A stretch of DNA of 64,000 nucleotides from Bacteroidales bacterium. Lineage in GTDB: Bacteria > Bacteroidota > Bacteroidia > Bacteroidales > JAAYJT01. The stretch's first letter is position 1; every line of letters begins with the position of its first letter. Below are positions 1 through 8,541 of the stretch, piece after piece. The notes under the pieces were generated by a model that was not told the origin of the DNA, did not search any database, and saw nothing but the letters and a program-made list of their open reading frames with translations. The stretch spans positions 124,001-188,000 of the forward strand of contig JACZJK010000005.1 in NCBI GenBank assembly GCA_014860575.1. Direction: 5' to 3'. The position numbers and the translations under genes are program-made.

Positions 1-1122
1 ACCCTCAAAAATAAAATTACGGGCATCAATTTTTGAGTAGGTTATGTCTTCCGCTTCTACATCAAATTCATCGTTAATTTCACCAATAATCTCTTCGATG
101 ATATCCTCAAGGGTAATGATACCTGAAGTGCCGCCGTATTCGTCAACCACTATCGCCATGTGAATTTTTTTCGATCTGAATTCTTGTAATAGATCGTTAA
201 TGCGTTTATTTTCCGGAACAAAGAAGGCAGGCCTCAACAGATCAGGCCAGGTGATAGTAGTAGGCTTATCCAGGTAGGGAAGCAGGTCTTTGATGTAAAG
301 GATTCCCTGCACCATATCAAATGAGTCTTCATAAACCGGAATCCTTGAATATCCTGAGTTGAGGATCACACTATGTAATTCAGCAAAAGAGGTGTTTATT
401 TCCACAGCGGTGACATCAATACGCGATCTCATGATCTCCTTAACCTCAATATCGCTGAATTTTACAATTCCCTTGAGTATATTTCTTTCTTCTTGCGCCG
501 TATTGTTGTCTGCGGTAATATCAATGGCTGCACCTAACTCGCTGAGGGATACTTCATGACCTTTTCGTTTGATGTGCTTGTCAATGAAAGAAGTTGAATT
601 AACCAGAAGGGAACTCAGCGGATGAAAGATTATGCCAAGGCTCTTCAATAAACCTGATATTCTTGTGGCATATACAAGGGCAAAATTTGCTGCAAACATT
701 TTTGGCAGTATTTCGCCAAGTAAAAGTATAAGCACTGAAACAACTAAAACCTGCAGGATAAATATCAGTATCGGGGAAGCATCAAAGCTGAAAAGTCTCG
801 TGCTTATAAATGTTGAGAGGATGATAATGGAAACATTTATAAAGTTATTGGCTATCAGGATGGTTGCCAATAGTTTCTTAGGCGTAGCAAGCAATTCAAG
901 TACGCGTTGGTTCAGCCTCGTGGAGTTCGAACGAAGACTGTTCAAATGTTCAGGGGTTAATGAAAAAAAGGCTACTTCAGAGCCTGATATCAGGGCAGAT
1001 AAATAAAGCAGCAATCCCATTCCTATGAAAAGGATTACTACTTCAGATGAAAGGGGTTGCAACAAAATACCTGAGGTAAGGTCAACTGCCTGTTGAAGAG
1101 GCTCAGGGTCACTAGCGTCCAA
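1..1122 (-). CDS. gldE: GldE-like CNNM/CBS-domain membrane protein (C-terminus cut by window)
   Basis: Integral membrane protein of the HlyC/CorC (CNNM, DUF21) family. In Bacteroidota the member next to ssb is called GldE and is linked to gliding/T9SS function, although its biochemical role is unclear. Read on the minus strand, the protein begins with hydrophobic helices of the DUF21 type (about residues 20-190, including LLLLGEILPKMFAANFA). A CBS-pair region follows (DIEVKEIMRSRIDVTAVEI, then RIPVYEDSFDMVQGILYIKDL and IHMAIVVDEYGGTSGIITLEDI), then the start of the C-terminal CorC/HlyC domain, which runs off the window. The likely start is a TTG at 1120-1122: the frame has a stop just upstream, the protein then starts with an Asp/Pro/Glu-rich segment as in GldE proteins, and a TAnnTTTG box lies about 40 nt upstream. 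It sits directly downstream of ssb on the same strand. Confidence 0.88.
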   Translation of the reverse strand, partial: MDASDPEPLQQAVDLTSGILLQPLSSEVVILFIGMGLLLYLSALISGSEVAFFSLTPEHLNSLRSNSTRLNQRVLELLATPKKLLATILIANNFINVSIIILSTFISTRLFSFDASPILIFILQVLVVSVLILLLGEILPKMFAANFALVYATRISGLLKSLGIIFHPLSSLLVNSTSFIDKHIKRKGHEVSLSELGAAIDITADNNTAQEERNILKGIVKFSDIEVKEIMRSRIDVTAVEINTSFAELHSVILNSGYSRIPVYEDSFDMVQGILYIKDLLPYLDKPTTITWPDLLRPAFFVPENKRINDLLQEFRSKKIHMAIVVDEYGGTSGIITLEDIIEEIIGEINDEFDVEAEDITYSKIDARNFIFEG

Positions 1123-1161
1123 TGCTGAAATGATTTAATGATAACTGTTTGAAAAACACTG

Positions 1162-1169
1162 CAAAAATA
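1162..1169 (-). promoter_or_regulatory. Bacteroidota -7 box upstream of gldE
   Basis: The minus strand reads TATTTTTG followed by CAG, matching the Bacteroidota sigma-ABfr -7 consensus TAnnTTTG. It lies 40 nt upstream of the proposed TTG start of gldE and supports that start. No clear -33 TTTG element is visible. Confidence 0.5.
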
Positions 1170-1254
1170 TAGTATTGCAATGAATAATTCAAGTGCATCA
1201 GGTTTGAGTTTAAATTATTTAAACTCGGCTTGGTCAATGAAAATGTTGAACGGA

Positions 1255-1683
1255 CTAGAAAGGCAGGTCGTCAGCCGGTTCTGATATTGCTGGCTCAGGA
1301 GCGTTTGATTTATGGGTGTCCTCAATCGGCGGGCTGTATTCACCACCATCCTGGCGGGAGCCGAGCATGATCATGTTATCTCCAATAATTTCAGTGATGG
1401 AGCGTTCAACACCATCCTTATCGGTATATTTTCGTGTTGTAATTTTACCCTCAACGAAAATTGATTTCCCTTTACGGAGATATTTTTCAGCAACATCAGC
1501 CAGCCCTCTCCATAATGCAATGCGATGCCATTCGGTCTGCTCAACCTTGTTGCCGTCTTTGTTTTTGTACGATTCAGTGGTTGCAAGTGAGAAATTTGCC
1601 ACTTTTGTGCCGTCCTCGAAGGTGCGGACTTCAGGGTCCTTTCCAAGGTTGCCAATCAGGATTACTTTGTTTAGTCCAGTCAT
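1255..1683 (-). CDS. ssb: single-stranded DNA-binding protein
   Basis: 142-residue SSB that coats single-stranded DNA during replication, recombination and repair. The N-terminal OB fold is recognisable (MTGLNKVILIGNLGKDPEVR, then EWHRIALWRGLADVAEKYLRKG and VEGKITTRKYTDKDG). The tail is acidic and ends in DDLPF, the conserved tip through which SSB recruits partner proteins. Length and architecture are typical. It is followed on the same strand by gldE, the usual Bacteroidota order. Confidence 0.97.
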   Translation of the reverse strand: MTGLNKVILIGNLGKDPEVRTFEDGTKVANFSLATTESYKNKDGNKVEQTEWHRIALWRGLADVAEKYLRKGKSIFVEGKITTRKYTDKDGVERSITEIIGDNMIMLGSRQDGGEYSPPIEDTHKSNAPEPAISEPADDLPF

Positions 1684-1731
1684 AATTAAAGGTTTTTAAT
1701 GGAACAATGAGATTTATGAAAATTATTGGAG

Positions 1732-1739
1732 CAAATATA
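1732..1739 (-). promoter_or_regulatory. Bacteroidota -7 box upstream of ssb
   Basis: The minus strand reads TATATTTG followed by CTCC, a perfect TAnnTTTG match 49 nt upstream of the ssb ATG. It probably drives ssb and possibly gldE. Confidence 0.6.
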
Positions 1740-1889
1740 GTGATAGTAAGTTGGTAAATCAAGCGTTGTGATTGAGAAATTATCTTTCCTTTGTATTAAT
1801 TTTGGTGCATTATCCGTTGGTTTTTTATCGCTTGACAACAATTATCCGGCCAGCTTTTAGAATTATGCCACCCGAATTAAAAAACGCTT

Positions 1890-2816
1890 ATGATTACTCC
1901 CGGAATTTTCAGTCATCTGTCGCCTTTTAAAAAGATTATTCTTCTTACGCTGATTGCGTTGCTTTCGATGCTGGCGATAATGAGTATTGGCTGGCTTATT
2001 GCAGGGCTGCTCTTTGATGACTTCCTTTTCGTGCTTACTAATATGACTGATTTTGAAAATGATCAGGTAATTGACTTACTGAAGTATTTCCAGGTTCTGA
2101 ACCAAATTGGGCTGTTTGTTATTCCACCGTTGATTTTTGCTTACCTCGTAGGTGGTAATGTAAAATCATACTTGAAATTAGACCTAAATCCCGGATTAGG
2201 AATTGTAGCCTTGAGTACACTGATGATTTTTGCCGCTTTGCCCCTGGTGCATTGGTCAGCGGGCATCAATGAACTGATCCACTTCCCGGATTGGATGAAA
2301 GGTTTGGAAGAATGGTTGAAGCAATCTGAGGAAGATTTACAACAATTATCCTATGCTTTTTTAAAAACAACCTCAATAGGTGGATTTTTATTTAACCTTC
2401 TTATGATTGCAGTATTGCCTGCCATTGGTGAAGAGTTACTTTTCAGGGGAGTATTGCAAAAGGTGTTTCACCAATGGTTCAAAAATATACATTGGGCAAT
2501 ACTCATTACAGCCATTATCTTCAGTGCAATGCATTTGCAGTTTTATGGGTTTCTGCCCCGAACCATCCTGGGTATCATGTTTGGTTATTTGTTTGTGATC
2601 ACCAAATCGTTATGGGTTCCGATTTTGGTACATTTTTTTAACAATGCAGCCGCGGTACTTTCCGCTTATTTATTTCGTAAAGACTTACTTGAAACCGACT
2701 ATCAGGAAATTGGTCAATTTTCTGAACCAATCTGGGTGATAGGAAGCGTGATTACGGTATTGTTGCTATTTCTTGCAATTCACAGATTATCGGAGAAGCG
2801 GGGAGAAGTGAGATAA
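1890..2816 (+). CDS. CPBP-family intramembrane metalloprotease
   Basis: 308-residue polytopic membrane protein with the CPBP (CAAX protease and bacteriocin-processing, Abi) signature. The motifs are GEELLFRGVLQ (EExxxR, about residue 182), FSAMHLQFYGF (FxxxH) and HFFNNAAAV (HxxxN), the predicted metal-binding residues. Six to eight hydrophobic segments are visible. The substrate is unknown; relatives process prenylated proteins or bacteriocin leaders. It stands alone, converging on the ExbD operon, and its stop codon lies inside a 25-bp palindrome. Confidence 0.92.
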   Translation: MITPGIFSHLSPFKKIILLTLIALLSMLAIMSIGWLIAGLLFDDFLFVLTNMTDFENDQVIDLLKYFQVLNQIGLFVIPPLIFAYLVGGNVKSYLKLDLNPGLGIVALSTLMIFAALPLVHWSAGINELIHFPDWMKGLEEWLKQSEEDLQQLSYAFLKTTSIGGFLFNLLMIAVLPAIGEELLFRGVLQKVFHQWFKNIHWAILITAIIFSAMHLQFYGFLPRTILGIMFGYLFVITKSLWVPILVHFFNNAAAVLSAYLFRKDLLETDYQEIGQFSEPIWVIGSVITVLLLFLAIHRLSEKRGEVR

Positions 2817-2864
2817 AAGTAAAAGGAGAGCGCAGCTTCGCTGCGCTCTCCTTTTACTTTTATC
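2812..2864. terminator. perfect 25-bp palindrome, bidirectional terminator
   Basis: Arms 2812-2836 and 2840-2864 are perfect inverted repeats around a TTC loop, with a GC-rich core (GAGAGCGCAGC) and A/T-rich outer arms. RNA from either strand would form a strong hairpin ending in a U-containing tract. It sits between two convergent genes and contains the stop codon of the CPBP protease gene. Confidence 0.8.
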
Positions 2865-2873
2865 CGTAATTAA

Positions 2874-3338
2874 TTAATTATTAGCTCTCTTGCGGGTGGA
2901 GTAGTTGATACGAAATGCGCCCACTTTTCTAAGCTCCTGCTTTACATCGGTTACAATTCCCATTCTCACTTCTTCATCCACTTTTAACGATGTGGTCAAA
3001 AGCCCCCTGTCAACTTCATCGCGTGCTTCACGTTCAGCAATTATATATGCCTGAATTTCATTTACTGTTGCGAAACGGTCGTTGAGCTGAATACGGGATT
3101 CGGTTCCATAAATCTGTGATCGCATAGGAGGCCCGACATAGATATAACTTACCAGGGATTTTCTTTCAATTTTTTGTACCTCTGTAGCGGATGGCAATTT
3201 CACCCTTACAATTAAGGTTGTTTCACGCATAACCGTTGTTACCATGAAAAAGAATAAGAGCATGAAAATGATATCGGGCAAAGATGCTGTTGAGATGGCC
3301 TGAACTTTTTTACCGCCTTTTTTTCTGAATCTTGACAT
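2874..3338 (-). CDS. exbD: ExbD/TolR-family biopolymer transport protein (second copy)
   Basis: 154-residue inner-membrane protein of the ExbD/TolR family, the proton-channel partner of ExbB in energising outer-membrane processes. It has a short basic cytoplasmic N-terminus and a single TM helix with the essential Asp (LPDIIFMLLFFFMVTTVM, about residues 20-38). A periplasmic domain follows, ending in a Lys/Arg-rich tail. The start lies 1 bp after the stop of the preceding exbD, so the two are surely co-transcribed and probably form a heteromeric ExbD pair. Confidence 0.92.
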   Translation of the reverse strand: MSRFRKKGGKKVQAISTASLPDIIFMLLFFFMVTTVMRETTLIVRVKLPSATEVQKIERKSLVSYIYVGPPMRSQIYGTESRIQLNDRFATVNEIQAYIIAEREARDEVDRGLLTTSLKVDEEVRMGIVTDVKQELRKVGAFRINYSTRKRANN

Positions 3339-3339
3339 A

Positions 3340-3912
3340 CTAATTTCCTCCTACATCTTCTGGTTCAGCCTCTGAGATCGCTACAGGAATCGCTTTATTG
3401 ATAGCATTCAGCCATTCGGGGTTATCCAGTTGGTCGTATCGCAAGCCAAATTCTTCCATGGCAAGTTCATTACGCATTTCGCTGAATGCGGCAGCCAACT
3501 CGTTTTGCACCTGTATATACATATCGTACGAAGTACCACGGTCATTTTTTAAGGACACTACACCCCTTGAAACAAATACTTCACCAAAAGGGGGAATGGT
3601 ATCCAATCGTTTTTCCGGCCAATCACCACGATTTTCACGATTTTGAATAAAAGCCTTCACTCGTTGACGTAACATGGTCAAATCGCCTGGTTCACGGTTA
3701 ACCAACAATGCATCGCGGCTGTTAACTAGAACATTCATAATATTTCTTTCTCTAACCGGAGGTGGTTCCACAGTTGGGTCAATGGGCGGTGGAAGCCTGC
3801 GCACTATCCCTGAATCAACATCCATGGTAGTGGTTACAAGAAAGAAAATCAACAGCAGGAAGGCGATGTCAGCCATTGAACCGGCATTGATTTCATTTAC
3901 TGGTCTCGCCAT
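3340..3912 (-). CDS. exbD: ExbD/TolR-family biopolymer transport protein (first copy)
   Basis: 190-residue ExbD/TolR protein. The TM segment with the functional Asp is at residues 10-32 (GSMADIAFLLLIFFLVTTTM), followed by the Pro-rich stretch RRLPPPIDPTVEPPPV and a periplasmic domain longer than in classical ExbD. It is third in the operon ExbB-like, 152-residue membrane protein, ExbD, ExbD, a layout common in Bacteroidota. The exact energised partner (TonB, or another envelope machine) cannot be told from the sequence. Confidence 0.92.
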   Translation of the reverse strand: MARPVNEINAGSMADIAFLLLIFFLVTTTMDVDSGIVRRLPPPIDPTVEPPPVRERNIMNVLVNSRDALLVNREPGDLTMLRQRVKAFIQNRENRGDWPEKRLDTIPPFGEVFVSRGVVSLKNDRGTSYDMYIQVQNELAAAFSEMRNELAMEEFGLRYDQLDNPEWLNAINKAIPVAISEAEPEDVGGN

Positions 3913-3924
3913 TATTAATAGGTT

Positions 3925-4383
3925 TTATTTTTTTATTAGATTCGAAATCTCAGCATAAACAATAGCAAGAATAGAAGCACCGCCAATGAAATAGGTGGCA
4001 ATGAGTGCAGCGCCAATTTGTCGTGAACCACTTTCAGTGATTTTATATGCCCTCAATTGAAGGGTATTAAATTCATTGTCGGAAATGGCAAAAGCTATAA
4101 CACCTAATACTACAATAACCCCAATGCCAATCAAAACAGGAATTGCATTTTTGGGTTGTGAAATGATGTTGATGATTGGAAACAGCAGTGCAAGCAATAC
4201 GCATAAACCAAGGGCTATGTATGCAATCGCAAAGTAAGGGTTCAGGATTCTGTTCTGAAGCCCAACATTCTCTTTCATGGCTGCTTCGCTTTGTGTCCAT
4301 ACGAGCACAATGCCGATTACAGCGCCAAGAATCAGGATAAGCGAGATTATCTTGAATATCCTAACAGTGAGGTTTTTTTCCAT
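3925..4383 (-). CDS. four-helix membrane protein of the ExbB-ExbD operon, function unknown
   Basis: 152-residue hydrophobic protein with four predicted TM helices (about residues 10-30, 48-70, 80-100 and 122-145). I recognise no catalytic motif. It starts 2 bp after the stop of the ExbB-like gene and ends 12 bp before the first exbD, so it belongs to the same transcription unit. Homologues in this position are usual in Bacteroidota. A structural or assembly role in the ExbB/ExbD complex is inferred from position only. Confidence 0.8.
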   Translation of the reverse strand: MEKNLTVRIFKIISLILILGAVIGIVLVWTQSEAAMKENVGLQNRILNPYFAIAYIALGLCVLLALLFPIINIISQPKNAIPVLIGIGVIVVLGVIAFAISDNEFNTLQLRAYKITESGSRQIGAALIATYFIGGASILAIVYAEISNLIKK

Positions 4384-4385
4384 TA

Positions 4386-5213
4386 TTACACGTGTTTTTT
4401 GTTTTTCACTTCATTCTTGACCAGGATTTCTATAAAAGAAATCGTGCTGTCTTCCATGTCGTTAACAAGGCTGTCAATCTTTGAAAGAATATAGTTATAG
4501 AAAATCTGCAGAATGATGGCAACGATCAAACCAAATACGGTTGTCAACAAAGCAACCTTGATACCACCAGCAACGATTGATGGGGAAATATCACCTGCTG
4601 CTTCAATAGCATCAAATGCTCCAACCATCCCGATTACTGTACCAAGGAACCCAAGCATAGGCGCAAGAGCTATGAACAAAGCTATCCATGATAAACCTTT
4701 CTCAAGGCGGCCCATTAATACGCTGCCGTAAGAAACGATTGATTTCTCAACAACATCAAGACCTTCGTTGTAACGATCCAATCCCTGATAAAAGATACTT
4801 GCAACCGGGCCACGGGTATTTTTGCAAATTTCTTTTGCTGCTTCCAAACCGCCTGTTTCAAGCGCTGCTTCTACATTGTTCAGCAGTTTCTGGGTGTTGG
4901 TTGTTGAAAGGTTCAAATAAATGATACGCTCAATAGCTAACGCAAGTCCGAAAATGAGTACGAGGAGTACGATACCCATAAACGCCGGGCTACCTTCGAT
5001 AAATTTTTCTTTCAGGATCTGGTGAAAAGTTTTCCCTTCGGTACTTGGAGGTGTGAGTGTTGCGGGAGTTTCATCAGAAACTGGAGCAACTTCGGTTTGT
5101 TCGGTGGCAACCTCAGCCGTAGTATCAGGGGTTACTTCTTGTGCGTTAACCTGTTTTAAGAAACCGAACATCAGCATTCCTGCAATGGTCAGCAAAGTGA
5201 TTAATTTTTTCAT
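4386..5213 (-). CDS. exbB: MotA/TolQ/ExbB proton channel family protein
   Basis: 275-residue MotA/TolQ/ExbB protein. It begins with a signal-like helix (residues 1-24) and a Thr/Pro/Glu-rich periplasmic segment (25-60). TM helices follow near 78-95, 170-190 and 212-235, the last two inside the conserved proton-channel core (LSWIALFIALAPMLGFLGTV and GIKVALLTTVFGLIVAIIL). It is the first gene of a four-gene operon. With the ExbD proteins it should form an inner-membrane ion channel that transmits proton-motive force to the outer membrane. Confidence 0.93.
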   Translation of the reverse strand: MKKLITLLTIAGMLMFGFLKQVNAQEVTPDTTAEVATEQTEVAPVSDETPATLTPPSTEGKTFHQILKEKFIEGSPAFMGIVLLVLIFGLALAIERIIYLNLSTTNTQKLLNNVEAALETGGLEAAKEICKNTRGPVASIFYQGLDRYNEGLDVVEKSIVSYGSVLMGRLEKGLSWIALFIALAPMLGFLGTVIGMVGAFDAIEAAGDISPSIVAGGIKVALLTTVFGLIVAIILQIFYNYILSKIDSLVNDMEDSTISFIEILVKNEVKNKKHV

Positions 5214-5277
5214 AGATGATTGCGATTAATTTTTAATTCACGGATATAATTTAGTTTTCACATGCACTTTAAAGCTG

Positions 5278-5367
5278 CGGAGAGAGAGGGATTCGAACCC
5301 TCGGTCCCGTTTCACGCGGAACACACACTTTCCAGGCGTGCGCCTTAGACCACTCGGCCACCTCTCC
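5278..5367 (-). tRNA. tRNA-Ser (anticodon GGA)
   Basis: The minus strand folds as a class II tRNA: acceptor GGAGAGG pairs with TCTCTCC, the D-arm starts TGGCCGAGTGG, the anticodon loop CTGGAAA gives anticodon GGA, a long variable arm follows, and the T-arm is GAGGG-TTCGAAT-CCCTC. Discriminator base is G and CCA is not encoded. A TAATTTAG-like box lies just upstream. Confidence 0.95.
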
Positions 5368-5485
5368 CAAAGAGTATCCAGGTTTTCCCTTGCTCATTTT
5401 GGGCAGCTAAATTATAAAAATTATTTACAATAGAAACGATGTAGGATTTTTATTTAATGGATTAAAATATTTACCCTTAGGCAAA

Positions 5486-6529
5486 TCAGGAGTTATCCGT
5501 TAAACTCATCTCCCCCCTTAACGGTGTCTGAAGCAACTTCTCAACATCTTTTTTTGAATATTCGCCTCCCAGAAGATACATAAGCTTTGTAATGGCGGAT
5601 TCAGTTGTTATGTCAAAACCCCCGATTACCCCAATCTGCCCCAAAGAAATACTGGTCTCATATTTTCCGATCTCAACCGATCCTCCCTTGCACTGGGTCA
5701 CATTATATATAATGATATCCTTTTCTTTAATGGCTTCTTTTAATGCTTGTATGAACCAGGTTGCCGTAGGCGCATTGCCCGAACCATACGTTTCAAGTAT
5801 TAATGCCTTCAAGCCGGCAGTTTCAAGCGTGGAGCGTACTATATTTTCCGTTATCCCTGGAAACAACTTCAAGATGGCGAGGTTTGGTTCTAGCTTTTTA
5901 TGAACCTTCAACCGTTTGAAATTCGGCTTGAGAATATGGCTGGTATTGTATCGTATGTGAACGCCAACTTCAGCCAATGCCGGGTAGTTACCCGATACAA
6001 AAGCATTAAAGTTTTCTGCATTGAACTTGTTGGTGCGGTTTCCCCTGAACAGTTTATTTTCAAAATATATGCTTACTTCCGGAACAATAGGGGTATTATC
6101 GGTTTTAGCAGCGGCAATTTCGATTGCGTTAATAAAATTTTCTCTTCCATCAGTCCTTATCATTCCCATTGGCAGTTGCGAACCGGTAAACACGACAGGC
6201 TTGTTCAGGTTCTCAAGCATAAAACTCATAGCAGATGCAGAATAAGACATCGTGTCCGTACCGTGGAGGACTACAAAACCATCATACTTTTCGTAATTTT
6301 CTTCTATTACACCTGCAAGTGTGACCCAGAATTCCGGGTTCACATTGGAGGAGTCAATCACCGGATCGAATGTGTGGACATCAATACAGCAATTGAAATT
6401 GGCCAGCACCGGGATGCTGTTATACAAGTGCTCAAAATCGAAAGGTTTAAGTGCGCCGCTTTCCTTATCGAGCATCATGCCAATGGTCCCACCCGTGTAA
6501 ATCACGAGAATTTGAGTTTTTTCTTCCAT
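5486..6529 (-). CDS. ansA: type I L-asparaginase
   Basis: Hydrolyses L-asparagine to aspartate and ammonia. The start is placed at MEEKTQILVIYTGGTIGMM, giving 347 residues; the open frame extends 30 codons further into tatD without family similarity. The catalytic threonine motifs are both present: TGGTIG near residue 12 and HGTDTM near residue 90, followed by VVFTGSQLPMG and the conserved RTDGREN. No signal peptide is present, so it is probably the cytoplasmic type I form. It starts 4 bp after the tatD stop and is translated from the same operon. Confidence 0.93.
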   Translation of the reverse strand: MEEKTQILVIYTGGTIGMMLDKESGALKPFDFEHLYNSIPVLANFNCCIDVHTFDPVIDSSNVNPEFWVTLAGVIEENYEKYDGFVVLHGTDTMSYSASAMSFMLENLNKPVVFTGSQLPMGMIRTDGRENFINAIEIAAAKTDNTPIVPEVSIYFENKLFRGNRTNKFNAENFNAFVSGNYPALAEVGVHIRYNTSHILKPNFKRLKVHKKLEPNLAILKLFPGITENIVRSTLETAGLKALILETYGSGNAPTATWFIQALKEAIKEKDIIIYNVTQCKGGSVEIGKYETSISLGQIGVIGGFDITTESAITKLMYLLGGEYSKKDVEKLLQTPLRGEMSLTDNS

Positions 6530-6533
6530 GAAA

Positions 6534-7319
6534 TTATTTGATTTTACCCGGCAAAGTATTGAATAACTGCAAGGCTGTTTCGGAAGTAATTTCAGCAACT
6601 TTAGCCACTGTGATCCCATAAACCTCAGCTACGTGGGCGGCAATAAGCGGAATAAATGCGCTTTCGTTGCGCTTTCCTCTGTATGGAACCGGGCTTATGA
6701 ACGGAGAATCGGTTTCCAGTACAATCTGTTTTATGCCTACTGCCTGGATTGTTTTGCCAAGTTTCGAGTTCTTAAAAGTAATCACCCCACCAATACCTAA
6801 TTTAAAATTCAACGCTATGATGTTTTGAGCCTGCTCAAGCGAACCGGAGAAGCAATGAAAAACACCTCTTAGTCGGGGTTCATTCATTTCCCTTAGCATC
6901 AGGATGATTTCATCTATTGATTTCCGGGAGTGAATCACCAGTGGCAGATTATAAGCTAGTGCAAGTTCTGCCTGCCTTCTGAAAACTTCCTCCTGCTCTT
7001 TCCTGAAGGTCATGTCCCAATAAAAATCAAGCCCTACCTCGCCAATTGCGCAATATTTGCGTTTTGATAAATACTCTTCAACAAGCTGCAATTCTTCTTT
7101 CCAGTTCTCTTTTACTGATGTGGGGTGCAATCCCATCATAGGAAAGCAATTTCCAGGGTAGGCATAACAGAGCTTATGCATTGGTTCCACTGATGTGCTG
7201 TCAATATTGGGCAGCAACATATATTGAACCCCTTTTTGCAGAGCCCGCTTAACGGCTTCATGACGATCTTCATCGAAAGCGCTGAGGTATAAATGAGTGT
7301 GGGTGTCAATATAAAGCAT
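6534..7319 (-). CDS. tatD: TatD-family metal-dependent hydrolase (DNase)
   Basis: 261-residue TIM-barrel hydrolase of the TatD family (3'-5' DNase/RNase activity in characterised members). Metal-binding motifs are complete: DTHTHLY at the N-terminus, GEVGLDFYW, VIHSRK, FHCFSG and ETDSPF. The start at MLYIDTHTH is preferred over a 56-codon upstream extension because the TACTTTTG promoter box lies only 4 nt before this ATG. It is the first gene of a two-gene operon with ansA and is divergent from the heptosyltransferase gene. Confidence 0.93.
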   Translation of the reverse strand: MLYIDTHTHLYLSAFDEDRHEAVKRALQKGVQYMLLPNIDSTSVEPMHKLCYAYPGNCFPMMGLHPTSVKENWKEELQLVEEYLSKRKYCAIGEVGLDFYWDMTFRKEQEEVFRRQAELALAYNLPLVIHSRKSIDEIILMLREMNEPRLRGVFHCFSGSLEQAQNIIALNFKLGIGGVITFKNSKLGKTIQAVGIKQIVLETDSPFISPVPYRGKRNESAFIPLIAAHVAEVYGITVAKVAEITSETALQLFNTLPGKIK

Positions 7320-7323
7320 GGTG

Positions 7324-7331
7324 CAAAAGTA
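7324..7331 (-). promoter_or_regulatory. -7 box of tatD, implying a leaderless or near-leaderless mRNA
   Basis: The minus strand reads TACTTTTG, then CACC, then ATG. With the usual Bacteroidota spacing, the transcription start would fall at or within a few bases of the tatD ATG. Confidence 0.6.
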
Positions 7332-7411
7332 GTACAATTGCATGACCCGGCTCGCAGCCCGATTGTTGTTTATTCGGATGGCAGCCATCAGACAGAAACC
7401 TAAAATTTCAG

Positions 7412-7419
7412 TACGTTTG
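7412..7419 (+). promoter_or_regulatory. -7 box of the heptosyltransferase gene
   Basis: TACGTTTG followed by CAG matches TAnnTTTG. It lies 15 nt upstream of a TTG codon that begins the conserved part of the glycosyltransferase, and downstream of the two ATG codons that would lengthen it. It therefore favours the TTG start. Confidence 0.5.
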
Positions 7420-7434
7420 CAGAAATACGGCAAC

Positions 7435-8433
7435 TTGAAAAAAATACTCATCATACGTTTCAGTTCCATTGGCGATATCGTGCTCACAACACCTGTAGTG
7501 CGATGTTTGAAAAATCAACTGCCTGGCGTTGAGATTCATTATTGCACCAAAAAGCAATACTCTGATGTTTTAAGCGCCAATCCATATATTGATCACCTTC
7601 ATTACCTCGATGAGAGTGTATCGGATCTTGCCGTGCAGCTCAAAAAAGAAAATTTTGATTTTGTAATTGATCTGCACAACAGCCTACGCTCAAAATTGCT
7701 CAGGTTGAAACTTCATCGCCCTTCCGGCACTTTCAGAAAACTCAACATTGAGAAATGGTTATTGGTTAACTTTAAGATCAACCGCTTGCCCGCATTTCAT
7801 ATTGTGGATCGCTATTTTGAAGCAGCACACGCCCTGAACTTAAAAAATGACAAACAAGGCCTTGATTTTTTTATTCCTGAAGCAGACCAGTTTGACCCTT
7901 CATGGCTGCCAGCCACACATCAGCAATCATTCATTGGTTTTGTGATTGGTGGCAGGCATAACACCAAAATTTTCCCGATTGAGAAAGTTGCCGAAGTTTG
8001 TAATTTGCTTAAGAGTCCGGTGGCGCTGCTTGGAGGAAAGGAAGATGTTGAAAGTGGTGAAACTATTGCCAGGGAATTTCCTCACAAAGTATTCAATGCC
8101 TGCGGGCTATTTTCATTAACCCGCTCAGCAGCTCTTGTGAAACAAGCCGGCCTGATCATCACCAACGACACTGGTTTGATGCATGTTGCGGCAGCGTTCA
8201 ATAAAAAGATAATTTCTCTATGGGGAAATACAGTGCCTGTCTTTGGGATGTACCCTTACCTTCCGCAGGAATCAGAAAATAAGTCAGTAGTTTTTGAAGT
8301 CAAGGGTTTGAAATGCCGCCCATGTAGCAAAATAGGTTTTAAAAAATGCCCTGAAAAACATTTTGATTGTATGAACCGTCTCGATGCAACTAAAATTGCC
8401 GAAACTGCCAACCAGATGATGAACCATTTCTGA
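7435..8433 (+). CDS. glycosyltransferase family 9 (heptosyltransferase-like)
   Basis: GT-B fold transferase of the ADP-heptose:LPS heptosyltransferase family, expected to act on LPS core at the inner membrane. Conserved stretches are KILIIRFSSIGDIVLTTPVV at the N-terminus (the GDxxLxTPxxRxLK motif), FDFVIDLHNSLRSKLL in the middle, and the C-terminal donor-site motif IITNDTGLMHVAAAF followed by ALWGNT-like ISLWGNTVPVFGMYP. The start is set at TTG 7435 (333 residues), on promoter position and family N-terminus; ATG 7342 or 7378 would add 31 or 19 residues. A Cys-rich tail (CRPCSKIGFKKCPEKHFDC) is unusual and could bind metal. Confidence 0.88.
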   Translation: MKKILIIRFSSIGDIVLTTPVVRCLKNQLPGVEIHYCTKKQYSDVLSANPYIDHLHYLDESVSDLAVQLKKENFDFVIDLHNSLRSKLLRLKLHRPSGTFRKLNIEKWLLVNFKINRLPAFHIVDRYFEAAHALNLKNDKQGLDFFIPEADQFDPSWLPATHQQSFIGFVIGGRHNTKIFPIEKVAEVCNLLKSPVALLGGKEDVESGETIAREFPHKVFNACGLFSLTRSAALVKQAGLIITNDTGLMHVAAAFNKKIISLWGNTVPVFGMYPYLPQESENKSVVFEVKGLKCRPCSKIGFKKCPEKHFDCMNRLDATKIAETANQMMNHF

Positions 8434-8435
8434 TC

Positions 8436-8541
8436 CTTTCCCATGAACAACATCCCTTCCCTGGTCTCCCCTTCTCCATTGCTCCCTGACTCGTCCCTCG
8501 CCCCTTGTCTCTTGTCTCTTACTTCTTGTTTCTTTGTCCAC
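8436..8541. repeat. pyrimidine-rich degenerate intergenic repeat
   Basis: Between convergent genes lies a C/T-rich stretch with short echoing words (CCCTTGTCTCTTGTCTCTTACTTCTTG). It resembles the other degenerate short-unit arrays in the window. No coding potential. Confidence 0.5.
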
